64,000 nt of DNA from Streptomyces hygroscopicus (GCA_002021875.1 CP018627.1:3410001-3474000); one strand, 5' to 3'. Counted from the stretch's first letter, positions 43,955 to 54,157 are shown. Notes: generated by a model from the sequence alone, not told the origin. A program made the numbers and translations.

Positions 43955-44848
43955 ATGTACGACCCCGCCCAGCTCCGGACGTTTCTCGCGGTGTCCCAGA
44001 CCCTGAGCTTCACCCAGGCCGCCGACCGCCTCGGGGTGCGCCAGTCCACCGTGAGCCAGCAGGTACGCAAGCTGGAGGCGGCCGTGGGGCGGCAGCTTTT
44101 CGCCCGCGACACCCACGGGGTGGAGCTGACCGAGGACGGCGAGGCGATGCTGGGGTTCGCCCGCTCCATCCTGGAGGCGAACGAGCGGGCGGCGAGCTGG
44201 TTCCGGGGCACCCGGCTGCGCGGCCGGCTGCGCTTCGGCGCCTCGGAGGACTTCGTGGTGACCCGGCTGCCGGAGATCCTGGAGGGGTTCCGCCGCGATC
44301 ACCCCGAGGTGGATCTGGAGCTCACCGTCGAGCTGTCGGGCACGCTGCACGAGCGGCTGGAGGCGGGCAAGCTGGATCTGGTGCTGGCCAAGCGGTCCGA
44401 GGACCGGCCGGGCGGCCAGCTCGTGTGGCGGGACCGGCTGGTGTGGATCGGCGCCGAGCGGCTGCGGCTGGATCCGGACCGTCCGCTCCCCCTGATCGTC
44501 TTTCCGCCACCCGGGCTGACCCGGGCCCGCGCGCTGGATGTGCTGGAGCGGCACGGCAGGTCATGGCGGATCGTCTGCACCAGCGGCAGTCTCAACGGCC
44601 TGGTCGCGGCGGCGCGTGCCGGGCTCGGGGTGATGGCACACACCCATGGCCTGATTCCGCCCGGCCTTGCGCCGGTGCCCGAACGGGCCGGACTGCCCGA
44701 CCTCGGCCCCGTGGATTTCGTACTGTTGTACGGAAAGCGGCGGCAGGACGGCGCCTCGCACGCCGCCGCGGAGCGACTCGCCGCCGCGATCCTGGCCGGG
44801 CCTGTGCCACGATCGGAGAGATTTCGTGCAGAAGACCGTTACATATGA
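43955..44848 (+). CDS. LysR-family transcriptional regulator
   Basis: 297 residues. N-terminal winged helix: AQLRTFLAVSQTLSFTQAADRLGV near 5-28, then STVSQQVRKLEAAVGRQLFARDTHG. The C-terminal effector domain is periplasmic-binding-like (RLRFGASEDF near 90, LVLAKRSEDRPGG near 138, GLGVMAHTHGLIP near 225). It is divergent from the SBF-like symporter, the arrangement expected for a LysR activator of a transporter. ATACC and GGTAT words in the shared 165-base region may be part of the site but are spaced 30 bases apart. Confidence 0.88.
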   Translation: MYDPAQLRTFLAVSQTLSFTQAADRLGVRQSTVSQQVRKLEAAVGRQLFARDTHGVELTEDGEAMLGFARSILEANERAASWFRGTRLRGRLRFGASEDFVVTRLPEILEGFRRDHPEVDLELTVELSGTLHERLEAGKLDLVLAKRSEDRPGGQLVWRDRLVWIGAERLRLDPDRPLPLIVFPPPGLTRARALDVLERHGRSWRIVCTSGSLNGLVAAARAGLGVMAHTHGLIPPGLAPVPERAGLPDLGPVDFVLLYGKRRQDGASHAAAERLAAAILAGPVPRSERFRAEDRYI

Positions 44849-45033
44849 GCCACACACGCGGCGCATAGGACCAGACTCCACGCAATCCGCCCTCGTCGGC
44901 GCCTGATTGACCCTCTTTCACCTTACTGACCGCCCGGCATTCCGTGCGTTCCGGGCACAAAACACCTCTCCCGCATCGGGGCCGGATCGGGTACGGTCGC
45001 GGCGCTGTGCCCAGCGGCTTCAAGGAGCAGGTA

Positions 45034-46860
<1,827 letters not shown>

Positions 46861-46879
46861 GCCGCGAAGGGGGCACGAA

Positions 46880-47560
46880 ATGATCGATGTCATTCTCCCC
46901 GAACTTCCCGAACGTGAACTGTCCCTGTTGTCCGAGGAGACACCTCAGCCCAGCGGCCCGAGGCTGGCCGGGCGAGTGGTCCTGGGCGGACCGGTGGCCT
47001 TACCGGTGACGGCGGAGCTCGTCGAACCGGATCCGGACCTGCGGGACTTCCTGCGTACCGAGGCCGACAACGCCGTCTACCACCTGGTGCATCTGTCGGT
47101 GACCTGCGCCCGGGACGCGCCGGACCCCGCCCTGCACTCGGTCAATCTCGATGTCACACTCACGGCCGAACCGGTGCGGCGGGGCACCACGGTCTTCCAG
47201 CCGGTGGCCTGGTCCATGACCCCGCGCCAGCTCACCGCGGAGGCGAAGGCCACGCCACCGGCGCAGGCGGCCCACCTCGGCCCGCGGCTCGGTTTCCGGG
47301 AGGTTCTGCACACCGCGTACGGCGAGCGGGTCTTCCTGGAGGCGCGGCGTGAACTGCGCTCCGACCCGGGCTGGGAGATCCGGCACACCTCGGCGGCGCG
47401 CATCGGCGGGACCTACCGGCTGGCCATGGTGGTGCGGGCACCGCGCGAGGCGGTGAGCCGGGCGGCGGTCGCGGTGGGCGCGACGGTGCGTGAGGGGCAC
47501 ACCCTGCACCGCTTCCGGGAGGAGCTCGAGGAACCGCTGCACCTCACCGCGGATCAGTAG
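46880..47560 (+). CDS. Unrecognised 226-residue protein with a TTA codon
   Basis: I do not recognise this protein. It has no signal peptide or membrane segment. The middle has alternating strands (HLVHLSVTCARD near 72, SVNLDVTLTAEP near 88), then LGFREVLHTAYGERVFLEARREL and WEIRHTSAARIGGTYRLAMVVRAPR near 150-195. It looks like a compact alpha-beta globular protein. Leu41 is encoded by TTA (47000-47002), rare here and read by the bldA tRNA. GAAGGGGG precedes ATG 46880. The next gene on the strand also has TTA codons, and the pair may act together. Confidence 0.65.
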   Translation: MIDVILPELPERELSLLSEETPQPSGPRLAGRVVLGGPVALPVTAELVEPDPDLRDFLRTEADNAVYHLVHLSVTCARDAPDPALHSVNLDVTLTAEPVRRGTTVFQPVAWSMTPRQLTAEAKATPPAQAAHLGPRLGFREVLHTAYGERVFLEARRELRSDPGWEIRHTSAARIGGTYRLAMVVRAPREAVSRAAVAVGATVREGHTLHRFREELEEPLHLTADQ

Positions 47561-47574
47561 AGCGGATCAGTAGA
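47549..47574. repeat. 13-base perfect tandem duplication across a stop codon
   Basis: GCGGATCAGTAGA occurs at 47549-47561 and again at 47562-47574. The first copy contains the TAG stop of the preceding gene (47558-47560), so the gene end has been duplicated. Confidence 0.95.
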
Positions 47575-47626
47575 TACGGGGGCGGGGCACGAGCGGTACG
47601 AGCACAGGCGAGGAGCGACGGGAACG

Positions 47627-48442
47627 GTGGACGGCCAGGACGGGGACGGACATCCGGCGCTGACGACCGAGGAGATCCGGGAGTTGGCGCGGGTCTTCCC
47701 GCCCGGCCCGTCCGCCGTGGCGCTGCTGCGCAGGGCCGGCCTGACCGCCGAGCACATCCCGGCGGCGACCGGCACCACCGCCGCGGAGTTCTGGTCCGCG
47801 GTGGCCCGCGCGGTGGCCGCGGACCGGATCGCGGACGGCAGACTGCGCGTCCTGGCCGCCGCCTGCGTCACCTATCCGCACAACGCGGTGTTCCGCGCCG
47901 CCTTACGGGAGCCGGGCGGCGGCGGTCTACGGCGGGTGCTGGTGACCGGCGCCGCGCCGGGGTCCCAGGAGTTAGCCGCGGTCCAGCGGGCCGCGCGGGG
48001 CGTCCTTACGGTCGACCGGTGCCCCGCCTCGGCCGCCACCGATCTGCGGCGGATCCTCACCATGCGCCCGGATGTGCTGCATCTGGTCTGCCGCCGCGAG
48101 GGGCGCACGCTGGTCTTCGAGGACGGCGACGGCCAGGCGCATCGCACCTCCGCCGCCCGCCTGGCCGAGCTGCTGACCGCCTATCGCCGGCTGACCGGCG
48201 CCCCGCTGCCCGGTGTGGTGCTCGGCTGCCCCGACGGCGCGCCGCTCGCCGCGCTCTTCGCCCGGGCGGCCGAGGTGGTGGTCGCCCATCGCGGACCGCT
48301 GGAGGGCGCGGCGGCCTTCGCGGGCGGGCTCTACGGCCTGCTGGGCGAGGTGCCCACGCTGGCACAGGCGGCGCGGCGGGCGGCGGAGCGCCTCGGGCGG
48401 GACGGCGGCGGGGTGGTGGTCCTGCGCGGACGACCCTGGTGA
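47627..48442 (+). CDS. EAD1-domain protein with degenerate CHAT/caspase-like domain, two TTA codons
   Basis: 271 residues from GTG 47627. Residues about 13-92 match the effector-associated domain 1 pattern of helical adaptors in conflict systems: LTTEEIRELARVFP, LLRRAGL, AEFWSAVARA, LAAACVTYPHNAVFRAAL. Residues about 100-265 resemble a CHAT (caspase-like) domain: RPDVLHL at 147-153, LVFEDGDG, LAELLTAYRRL, GVVLGC with Cys201, then a VVVAHRG and AFAGGLYGLLG end. The HxGHG catalytic His motif is replaced (HLVCRREG), so protease activity is doubtful. Leu93 (47903-47905) and Leu116 (47972-47974) are TTA. It may be an adaptor, decoy or inactive effector. EAD1 call is from memory of the family. Confidence 0.6.
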   Translation: MDGQDGDGHPALTTEEIRELARVFPPGPSAVALLRRAGLTAEHIPAATGTTAAEFWSAVARAVAADRIADGRLRVLAAACVTYPHNAVFRAALREPGGGGLRRVLVTGAAPGSQELAAVQRAARGVLTVDRCPASAATDLRRILTMRPDVLHLVCRREGRTLVFEDGDGQAHRTSAARLAELLTAYRRLTGAPLPGVVLGCPDGAPLAALFARAAEVVVAHRGPLEGAAAFAGGLYGLLGEVPTLAQAARRAAERLGRDGGGVVVLRGRPW

Positions 48443-48530
48443 ACGGGTCCCGGCGGGAATGCCTGCCGCTCGTTGATCGTTGTACCTCCGGAAGCATGCA
48501 ATCCACATCCGACGTAAGGATCGACTGCCC

Positions 48531-49361
48531 GTGAGCAAGGTCCCGTTCATCACCCTCAACAACGGCGTCCGGATGCCGCAGCTCGGCTTCGGTGTCTGGC
48601 AGATCCCGGACGACGAGGCGCAGGTCGCGGTGCGCACCGCGCTGGACGCCGGGTACCGCAGCATCGACACCGCCGCGATATACGGCAACGAGGAGGGCAC
48701 GGGGAAGGGGCTCGCCGCGTCGGGCATCGCGCGCGACGAGCTGTTCGTCACCACCAAGCTCCAGAATGCCGACCAGGGGTACGACTCGACGCTGCGCGCC
48801 TTCGACGCCTCGCTGACCAAGCTGGGGCTGGAGTATGTGGATCTCTACCTGATCCACTGGCCGCTGCCCGGGGTCGACAAGTACGTGGACACCTGGAAGG
48901 CGTTCGAGAAGATCTACTCCGAGGGCCGCGCCAAGGCCATCGGCCTGTCCAACTTCCACGCCGCCCACACCCAGCGGCTGCTCTCCGAGACCTCGATCAT
49001 CCCGGTGATCGACCAGATCGAGCTGCACCCGCAGCTCCAGCAGGCGGAGCTGCGCGCCTTCAACGCCCGCCATGACATCGCCACCGAGGCATGGTCCCCG
49101 CTCGGCCAGGGCAAGGGCCTGCTGGAGGACCCGAAGCTGGCGGCCATCGCCCAGAAGCACGGGAAGTCCCCGGCCCAGGTGGTGCTGCGCTGGCATCTGG
49201 ATCTCGGCAATGTGGTGATCCCCAAGTCCGTGACCCCGTCCCGGATCCAGGAGAACATCGACGTCTTCGACTTCCAGCTGGACTCCGAGGACCTGTCGGC
49301 GATCGACTCCCTGGAGACCGGCAACCGGCTGGGCTTCGACCCCGAGACCTTCAACGGCTGA
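48531..49361 (+). CDS. Aldo/keto reductase
   Basis: 276 residues from GTG 48531 (AAGGA 11 bases upstream). The (beta/alpha)8 AKR marks are GFGVWQI near 19, the tetrad Asp46 (SIDTAAIYGNE), Tyr51, Lys76 (FVTTKL) and His109 (LIHWPLP), then AIGLSNFH near 142, QIELHPQL near 165 and the cofactor motif IPKSVTPSRIQEN near 228. A 2,5-diketo-gluconate reductase-like NADPH enzyme with broad carbonyl substrates. A separate leader of 88 bases after the EAD1 gene suggests its own promoter. Confidence 0.9.
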   Translation: MSKVPFITLNNGVRMPQLGFGVWQIPDDEAQVAVRTALDAGYRSIDTAAIYGNEEGTGKGLAASGIARDELFVTTKLQNADQGYDSTLRAFDASLTKLGLEYVDLYLIHWPLPGVDKYVDTWKAFEKIYSEGRAKAIGLSNFHAAHTQRLLSETSIIPVIDQIELHPQLQQAELRAFNARHDIATEAWSPLGQGKGLLEDPKLAAIAQKHGKSPAQVVLRWHLDLGNVVIPKSVTPSRIQENIDVFDFQLDSEDLSAIDSLETGNRLGFDPETFNG

Positions 49362-49385
49362 GCCCCGGCACTCCCCCGCTACGCC

Positions 49386-49420
49386 GTCCGCCCCGTCGCG
49401 TCCCCCGCGGCGGGGCGGAC
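49386..49420 (+). terminator. 10-bp hairpin after the aldo/keto reductase gene
   Basis: GTCCGCCCCG (49386-49395) and CGGGGCGGAC (49411-49420) are perfect complements with a 15-base loop, 25 bases after the stop. Confidence 0.65.
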
Positions 49421-49577
49421 CCGTATCCACCCGCACCGCGCGTCGTGGCATATCCCGGGCGCATGACCCCTCATCCGGGGCTCACGCGCCCGCCGAGCGA
49501 GGCACGCCCCCGGCAATTACGCTTGGCGCCCAGATGGACACACAGCGTGACCATGCCCCAAGCCGAGGAGACCGAAG

Positions 49578-50753
49578 ATGTCCCGCAGACGCCGTCACGG
49601 CCTTGAGCTGGCCGCCGGTTGCACCGTCGCGATAGCCGCCCTCTTCCTGGGGAGCGGCATACCCGCGGTGGCCGACCCCGGTGAACCCTCCCCCCGCCCC
49701 CGGAGGGAGGTGCCCCCCGAGATGCTGGCCTCGATGCAGCGCGATCTGGGCCTGACGGCCGATGAGGCGCGGACGCGGATATCCAATGAGTACCGGGCCG
49801 GGGCCACCGAACCGGGCCTGCGCAAGAGCCTGGGCGGCAGCTACGGCGGCGCATGGGTGACCGGCAACACCGCCGAACTCACCGTCGCCACCACCGACGA
49901 GGAGCAGAGCGGCACCATCACGGCCGGCGGCGCCAAGGCCGCGGTCGTCAAGCACAGCCTCAAGGCCCTCACCGACGCCAAGCAGGCCCTGGACCGCACC
50001 GCCTCGGAGCGCCCCCCGGCGGCCGATGTCGCCTCCGCCTGGTACGTCGATGTCAAGAGCAACAGCGTCGTGGTGCAGTCGGCCGAGCCGAGCGAGGCGG
50101 CCGCCTTCGTCGCCACCAGCGGCGCGGACCGCGAGGTCATACGGGTCGTGGAGTCGGCCGAGCGGCCGAGCCCGCTGTACGACCTGCGGGGCGGCGAGGC
50201 GTTCTACATCAACGACGCCGCCCGCTGCTCGATCGGCTTCTCGGTGACCCAGGGCGAGCAGAACGGCTTCGTCACCGCCGGCCACTGCGGCAGCCAGGGC
50301 GACACCACCACCGGCTTCAACCGGGTGGCCCAGGGCAGCTTCCAGGGCTCCACCTTCCCCGGCCATGACTACGCCTGGGTGTCCACCAACGCCGACTGGG
50401 TTCCGCAGCCGTGGGTGATCGGCCCCGACGGCACCAACGTCACCGTCACCGGCTCCCAGGAAGCGCCGGTGGGCTCGTCCGTCTGCCGCTCCGGCTCGAC
50501 GACCGGCTGGCACTGCGGCACCATCCAGCAGCACGACACCAGCGTGCAGTACCCGCAGGGCACGATCAACGGGGTCACCCGCACCAACGTCTGCGCCGAA
50601 CCGGGCGACTCCGGCGGCCCGTTCATCTCGGGCAGCGAGGGGCAGGGCGTCACCTCCGGCGGCTCCGGCAACTGCACCGTCGGCGGCACGACGTACTACC
50701 AGCCGGTGAACCCGATCCTGACGACCTACGGGCTCACCCTCACCACCGGCTGA
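49578..50753 (+). CDS. Secreted trypsin-like serine protease (S1E, streptogrisin/alpha-lytic type) with prodomain
   Basis: 391 residues. Signal peptide about 1-32 (LAAGCTVAIAALFLGSGIPAVA). An alpha-lytic-type prodomain runs from about 45 to 200 (MLASMQRDLGLTADEAR, GGAWVTGNTAELTVATTDEE). Mature chymotrypsin-fold enzyme from about 201 with catalytic His236 (TAGHC), Asp264 (GHDYAWV) and Ser345 (GDSGGP), and cysteine pairs near 217/237 and 303/313. The prodomain should aid folding and then be removed. No chitin-binding module. Bounded by hairpins on both sides, so a single-gene unit. Confidence 0.92.
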   Translation: MSRRRRHGLELAAGCTVAIAALFLGSGIPAVADPGEPSPRPRREVPPEMLASMQRDLGLTADEARTRISNEYRAGATEPGLRKSLGGSYGGAWVTGNTAELTVATTDEEQSGTITAGGAKAAVVKHSLKALTDAKQALDRTASERPPAADVASAWYVDVKSNSVVVQSAEPSEAAAFVATSGADREVIRVVESAERPSPLYDLRGGEAFYINDAARCSIGFSVTQGEQNGFVTAGHCGSQGDTTTGFNRVAQGSFQGSTFPGHDYAWVSTNADWVPQPWVIGPDGTNVTVTGSQEAPVGSSVCRSGSTTGWHCGTIQQHDTSVQYPQGTINGVTRTNVCAEPGDSGGPFISGSEGQGVTSGGSGNCTVGGTTYYQPVNPILTTYGLTLTTG

Positions 50754-50765
50754 CGCCGGGGTGCC

Positions 50766-50801
50766 GAGGCCGCCGCGGTCGAACGGACCGGCGGCGGCCT
50801 C
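50766..50801 (+). terminator. Strong hairpin after the protease gene
   Basis: GAGGCCGCCGC (50766-50776) pairs with GCGGCGGCCTC (50791-50801), and an inner GGTC/GACC extends the stem around a five-base loop. It is 12 bases after the stop. Confidence 0.75.
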
Positions 50802-50860
50802 GCGCGTGCGCTCACGCGCGACGTGGCGCCCGTCCTCGCGCGTGTTCGGAGCACCTTGAC

Positions 50861-50887
50861 CAATCCGCACCCCTCCGGGCGACGAAT
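50861..50887 (+). promoter_or_regulatory. Candidate SigK-type promoter before the sigma factor gene
   Basis: CAATCC (50861-50866) and ACGAAT (50882-50887) resemble the SigK elements CCATCC and CCGAAT known from mycobacteria, with a slightly short spacer of 15. Start would be about 40 bases before GTG 50937. Suggests autoregulation; not proven. Confidence 0.35.
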
Positions 50888-50936
50888 GAGGTACGACACC
50901 TCCGTGTGCGCCGCATCGTTCCCGGAAGGACGGCTT

Positions 50937-51521
50937 GTGAGAGAACCCGTGTACATCGGCGGACCGGCCGCGCGCGGACCGGACCTCGAAGAGTTGCTCC
51001 AGATGGTGGCCCGGGGGGACCAGAACGCGTTCGGAGCCCTCTACGACGCCGTCAGCGGGCCGGTCCTGGGGCTGACGCGCAGTCTGCTGCGCAACCCGGC
51101 GCAGGCCGAGGAGGTCACACAGGAGGTCCTGGTCGAGGTGTGGCGGTCCGCGGCGCGGTTCGACCCCGGCCGGGGCAGCGCCATGGCCTGGATCATGACG
51201 GTGGCGCACCGGCGCGCCGTGGACCGGGTCCGCTCGGCGCAGGCCGCCTCCGACCGCGAGGAGCGCGCCGCGCTGCTGTCCCGTACCCCGGCGTTCGACG
51301 AGGTGACCGAGCAGGTGGAGGCCAGGCTGGAGCGCGAGCAGGTGCGCCGGTGCATGCGGACGCTGACCGAGTTGCAGCGGCAGTCGGTGACGCTCGCCTA
51401 CTACCGGGGGCGCTCCTACCGTGAGGTGGCGGAGCTGCTGTCGCTGCCGCTCGGGACCGTGAAGACCAGACTCCGGGACGGGCTCATCCGGCTCCGGGAC
51501 TGCATGGGGGTCGGCGCATGA
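50937..51521 (+). CDS. sigK: ECF RNA polymerase sigma factor, SigK type
   Basis: 194 residues from GTG 50937, with GGAAGGA (50924-50930) upstream; the longer frame from 50823 runs through the promoter region. Region 2 about 20-95 (GDQNAFGALYDAVSG, then AEEVTQEVLVEVWRSAARFDP, AMAWIMTVAHRRAVDRVR). Region 4 about 130-190 (LTELQRQSVTLAYYRGRSYREVAELLSLP and GTVKTRLRDGL in sequence). The pairing with an RskA-like anti-sigma gene overlapping by four bases is the usual SigK arrangement. It should direct a small regulon on release from the membrane anti-sigma. Confidence 0.87.
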   Translation: MREPVYIGGPAARGPDLEELLQMVARGDQNAFGALYDAVSGPVLGLTRSLLRNPAQAEEVTQEVLVEVWRSAARFDPGRGSAMAWIMTVAHRRAVDRVRSAQAASDREERAALLSRTPAFDEVTEQVEARLEREQVRRCMRTLTELQRQSVTLAYYRGRSYREVAELLSLPLGTVKTRLRDGLIRLRDCMGVGA

Positions 51522-52294
51522 CCAGAGCGGATCTGCACACCTTGACCGGGGCGTACGCGGTGCACGCCCTGTCGGGGCGGGAGTTGACCGAGTTCGAGCG
51601 GCATCTGGCGGTCTGCGACGCCTGCCGTCAGGAGGTACGGGAGCTGCGGGAGACGGCGGCGAAGCTGGCGGTGGCCACGGCCCTGACCCCGCCCCCGACC
51701 ATGAAGGACGATGTGATGCGGCGGATCGCCACGGTCCGCCAGGAGCCACCCCGGGTGGCGGCGCGGGAGGCCCGGGAGTCCCACGCCGGCCCCCGGCGGC
51801 GCACCGGGCGGCGGGCGCTGAACTTCGCGCTGGCGGCCTGTGTGGCCGTGGCCGCCGCGTTCGGCGGGGCCGCGGTGTGGCAGTACCGGCAGGCGTCCGA
51901 CGCCCGCGACACGGCCCGCCGCTCCGAGCAGCGGGTGGCCCAGGCGGAGGAGGTGACCCGGGTGCTGGCCGCGCCCGACGCGCGCAGCCGCAGCGGCCGG
52001 ATGACGGACGGCTCGACCGGCACGGTGGTGGTCTCGCGCGGGCTGAACAGGGCGGTGTTCCTCGCCTCGGGGCTGCCCGAGCCGCCCGCCGGGCGGATCT
52101 ACCAGCTGTGGTTGAGCGACGGCGGCACCATGCGCCCGGCCGGTCTGATGGACTCCTCGGGCCGGAGCGCGGCGGCGGTCCTGAGCGGTGCGGTCGGGAA
52201 GGCGTCGGCCATGGGGGTGACGGTCGAGCCCGCCGGAGGGTCGAAGGCCCCGACGAGCGATCCGCTGGTCCTGCTGACGTTCCCCTCGGCGTGA
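51518..52294 (+). CDS. rskA: Membrane anti-sigma factor, RskA type
   Basis: 258 residues. ATG 51518 overlaps the sigK stop. N-terminal zinc-type anti-sigma domain with HLAVCDAC near 29-36 (HxxxCxxC). One membrane segment near 100-120 (ALNFALAACVAVAAAFGGAAV). The extracytoplasmic RskA domain from about 160 has GLPEPPAGRIYQLWLSDGG and AMGVTVEPAGGS, which are family marks. It holds SigK at the membrane and is expected to be cut by regulated proteolysis. Confidence 0.9.
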   Translation: MTRADLHTLTGAYAVHALSGRELTEFERHLAVCDACRQEVRELRETAAKLAVATALTPPPTMKDDVMRRIATVRQEPPRVAAREARESHAGPRRRTGRRALNFALAACVAVAAAFGGAAVWQYRQASDARDTARRSEQRVAQAEEVTRVLAAPDARSRSGRMTDGSTGTVVVSRGLNRAVFLASGLPEPPAGRIYQLWLSDGGTMRPAGLMDSSGRSAAAVLSGAVGKASAMGVTVEPAGGSKAPTSDPLVLLTFPSA

Positions 52295-52353
52295 GCGGGC
52301 GACATCGGGTGAAATCCATCGATACGGGAGGCGATGTGGGGTAAGGGAGAGGG

Positions 52354-53718
52354 ATGCGCACGTCCCTCTCCGTCTTCACCTCCGATCTGCGGCTGTCCGA
52401 CAACCCCGTGCTGCGTGGCGCGACGCGCTCCGCCGAGCGGGTCGTTCCGCTGTTCGTCGTGGACCGCGGTCTGGCCGGGACGGGGTTCGCCGTCCCCAAC
52501 CGGGTGGCGTTCCTCGCGGACGCCCTGGCCGATCTCGACGCGGGGCTGCGCGAGCGCGGCGGGCGGCTGGTGGTCCGCCGGGGCGACGCGGTGGCGGAGA
52601 TCCTGCGGGCGGCGCGCCAGGCGGACGCGGACGAGGTGCATATCGCGGGCGGGGTGAGCGGCTACGCCACCCGCCGCGAACAACGGCTGCGCGAGGCGCT
52701 GGAGGCGGACGGACGGCGGCTGCGCGTGCACGGCGCGGTGGTGACGGCGGTGGAGCCGGGCGAGGTGACCCCGGCGGGCAAGGACCACTTCTCGGTCTTC
52801 ACCCCGTACTTCCGCGCCTGGCAGCGGGCCGGGGTGCGCACGGCGCTCACCGCGCCGCGCACGGTGAGCGTGCCGTCCGGGCTGCGCTCGGAGCCGGTGG
52901 CGGCGGTCACCTCGCTCGCCCCGGGCAGCCCCTCCCCCGGGCTGCCCGAGGGCGGGGAGACGGCGGGCCGCCGCCGCGTCCGCTCCTGGTGGCGCTCGGG
53001 GCTCGGGGACTACGCCGACCGGCAGGACGATCTGGCGGGCGACGCCACCTCCCGGCTCTCCCCGTATCTGCATTTCGGCTGTCTGTCCCCGGTGGAGCTG
53101 GTGCACCGGGCGCGGGAGGCGGGCGGCGCGGGCGCCGACGCCTTCGTGCGGCAGCTTGCCTGGCGGGACTTCCACCACCAGGTGCTGGCGGCCCGGCCGG
53201 ACGCCGCACACGCCGACTACCGCCCGCGGGGCGACCGGTGGCGCCGCGACGAGGCGGAGATCGCGGCCTGGAAGGCGGGGCGCACCGGCTATCCGCTGGT
53301 CGACGCCGGGATGCGGCAGCTACGCCACGAGGGCTGGATGCACAACCGGGCGCGGCTGCTGGTGGCCAGTTTCCTCACCAAGACGCTCTACCAGGACTGG
53401 CGGATCGGCGCCCGGCACTTCCTGGACCTGCTGGTGGACGGGGATCTGGCCAACAACCAGCTCAACTGGCAGTGGGCGGCGGGCACCGGCACCGACACCC
53501 GTCCCAACCGGGTCCTCAATCCGCTGGCGCAGGCCCGGCGGTTCGACCCGGACGGCGGGTATGTGCGGCGCTGGGTGCCGGAGCTGGCCGAGGTGACCGG
53601 CTCCGGCGTCCACACGCCCTGGCGGCTGCCGAAGGCCGAGCGGGACCGGCTGGACTACCCTGGCCCGATCGTGGACCTCCAGGAGGGGCTGGCCCGCTTC
53701 CGGGACGCCCGGGGGTGA
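52354..53718 (+). CDS. phr: Deoxyribodipyrimidine photolyase
   Basis: 454 residues. N-terminal alpha/beta antenna domain about 1-130 (SVFTSDLRLSDNPVL, VPLFVVD). C-terminal FAD domain: SRLSPYLHFGCLSPVELV near 235, FVRQLAWRDFHHQVLAA near 263, GYPLVDAGMRQLRHEGWMHNRARL near 310, DWRIGARHFLDLLVDGDLANNQLNWQWAAGTG near 350 and RVLNPLAQARRFDPDG near 390. It repairs cyclobutane pyrimidine dimers with light. It lies 60 bases after rskA and could belong to the SigK transcript. Confidence 0.92.
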   Translation: MRTSLSVFTSDLRLSDNPVLRGATRSAERVVPLFVVDRGLAGTGFAVPNRVAFLADALADLDAGLRERGGRLVVRRGDAVAEILRAARQADADEVHIAGGVSGYATRREQRLREALEADGRRLRVHGAVVTAVEPGEVTPAGKDHFSVFTPYFRAWQRAGVRTALTAPRTVSVPSGLRSEPVAAVTSLAPGSPSPGLPEGGETAGRRRVRSWWRSGLGDYADRQDDLAGDATSRLSPYLHFGCLSPVELVHRAREAGGAGADAFVRQLAWRDFHHQVLAARPDAAHADYRPRGDRWRRDEAEIAAWKAGRTGYPLVDAGMRQLRHEGWMHNRARLLVASFLTKTLYQDWRIGARHFLDLLVDGDLANNQLNWQWAAGTGTDTRPNRVLNPLAQARRFDPDGGYVRRWVPELAEVTGSGVHTPWRLPKAERDRLDYPGPIVDLQEGLARFRDARG

Positions 53719-53735
53719 CGTCGGGTCCTCATCCC

Positions 53736-53776
53736 GCCGGTCAGTCGGCGACACGCGCCCGGCCGGTCAGTCGGCG
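53736..53776. repeat. 15-base direct repeat at the pterin dehydratase 3' end
   Basis: GCCGGTCAGTCGGCG at 53736-53750 and 53762-53776. The second copy includes the complement of the stop of the minus-strand gene (53767-53769), so the gene end appears duplicated downstream. Confidence 0.85.
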
Positions 53777-54078
53777 CGGGCGCCGTGCTGCGGGGCGATC
53801 TCCTCGATCCGGCCGGCGAGCTCGAAGTCGAGCCCGGTCACCTTGCCCCCGGCGCTGTGGGTGTTCACCGAGACGCCGACCTTGTTGTAGCCGAGGGTCA
53901 GATCGGAGTGGTGGTCGAGCTCCTCCTGGATCGTGGCGATCTCCGCCACCATCCCGGCCGCCTGCGGATGCCCCTTGAAGACATAGGTCCGCGAGAGCCG
54001 GTCGTCCGTGAACGACCAGCCGGGAAGCTGCTCCAGACGCCGCTGGATCTCCTGGTCGGTGAGCGGCTGGACCGCCAT
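53767..54078 (-). CDS. 4a-hydroxytetrahydrobiopterin dehydratase (PCD/DCoH)
   Basis: 103 residues from ATG 54078 with AAGGGA about eight bases upstream; size is normal for the family. Marks are GWSFTDDRLSRTYVFKGHPQA near 20, the active-site region ELDHHSDLTLGYNKVGVSVNTHSAGG near 52-77 with the conserved His-His and later His. It dehydrates the pterin carbinolamine formed by aromatic amino acid hydroxylases. No hydroxylase gene is adjacent. Confidence 0.9.
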   Translation of the reverse strand: MAVQPLTDQEIQRRLEQLPGWSFTDDRLSRTYVFKGHPQAAGMVAEIATIQEELDHHSDLTLGYNKVGVSVNTHSAGGKVTGLDFELAGRIEEIAPQHGARAD

Positions 54079-54157
54079 GACACATCCCTTCGTCGCGGGT
54101 GACCGGTGGCCCTTCCACCCTGCCATGGGCGCACCCGGCGTCGGCTACCTTCAGGTC

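Noticed and set aside
49482..52499. 1005-codon minus-strand frame
   Set aside because: It is antisense to the protease, sigK, rskA and photolyase genes, all with full catalytic or family motifs.
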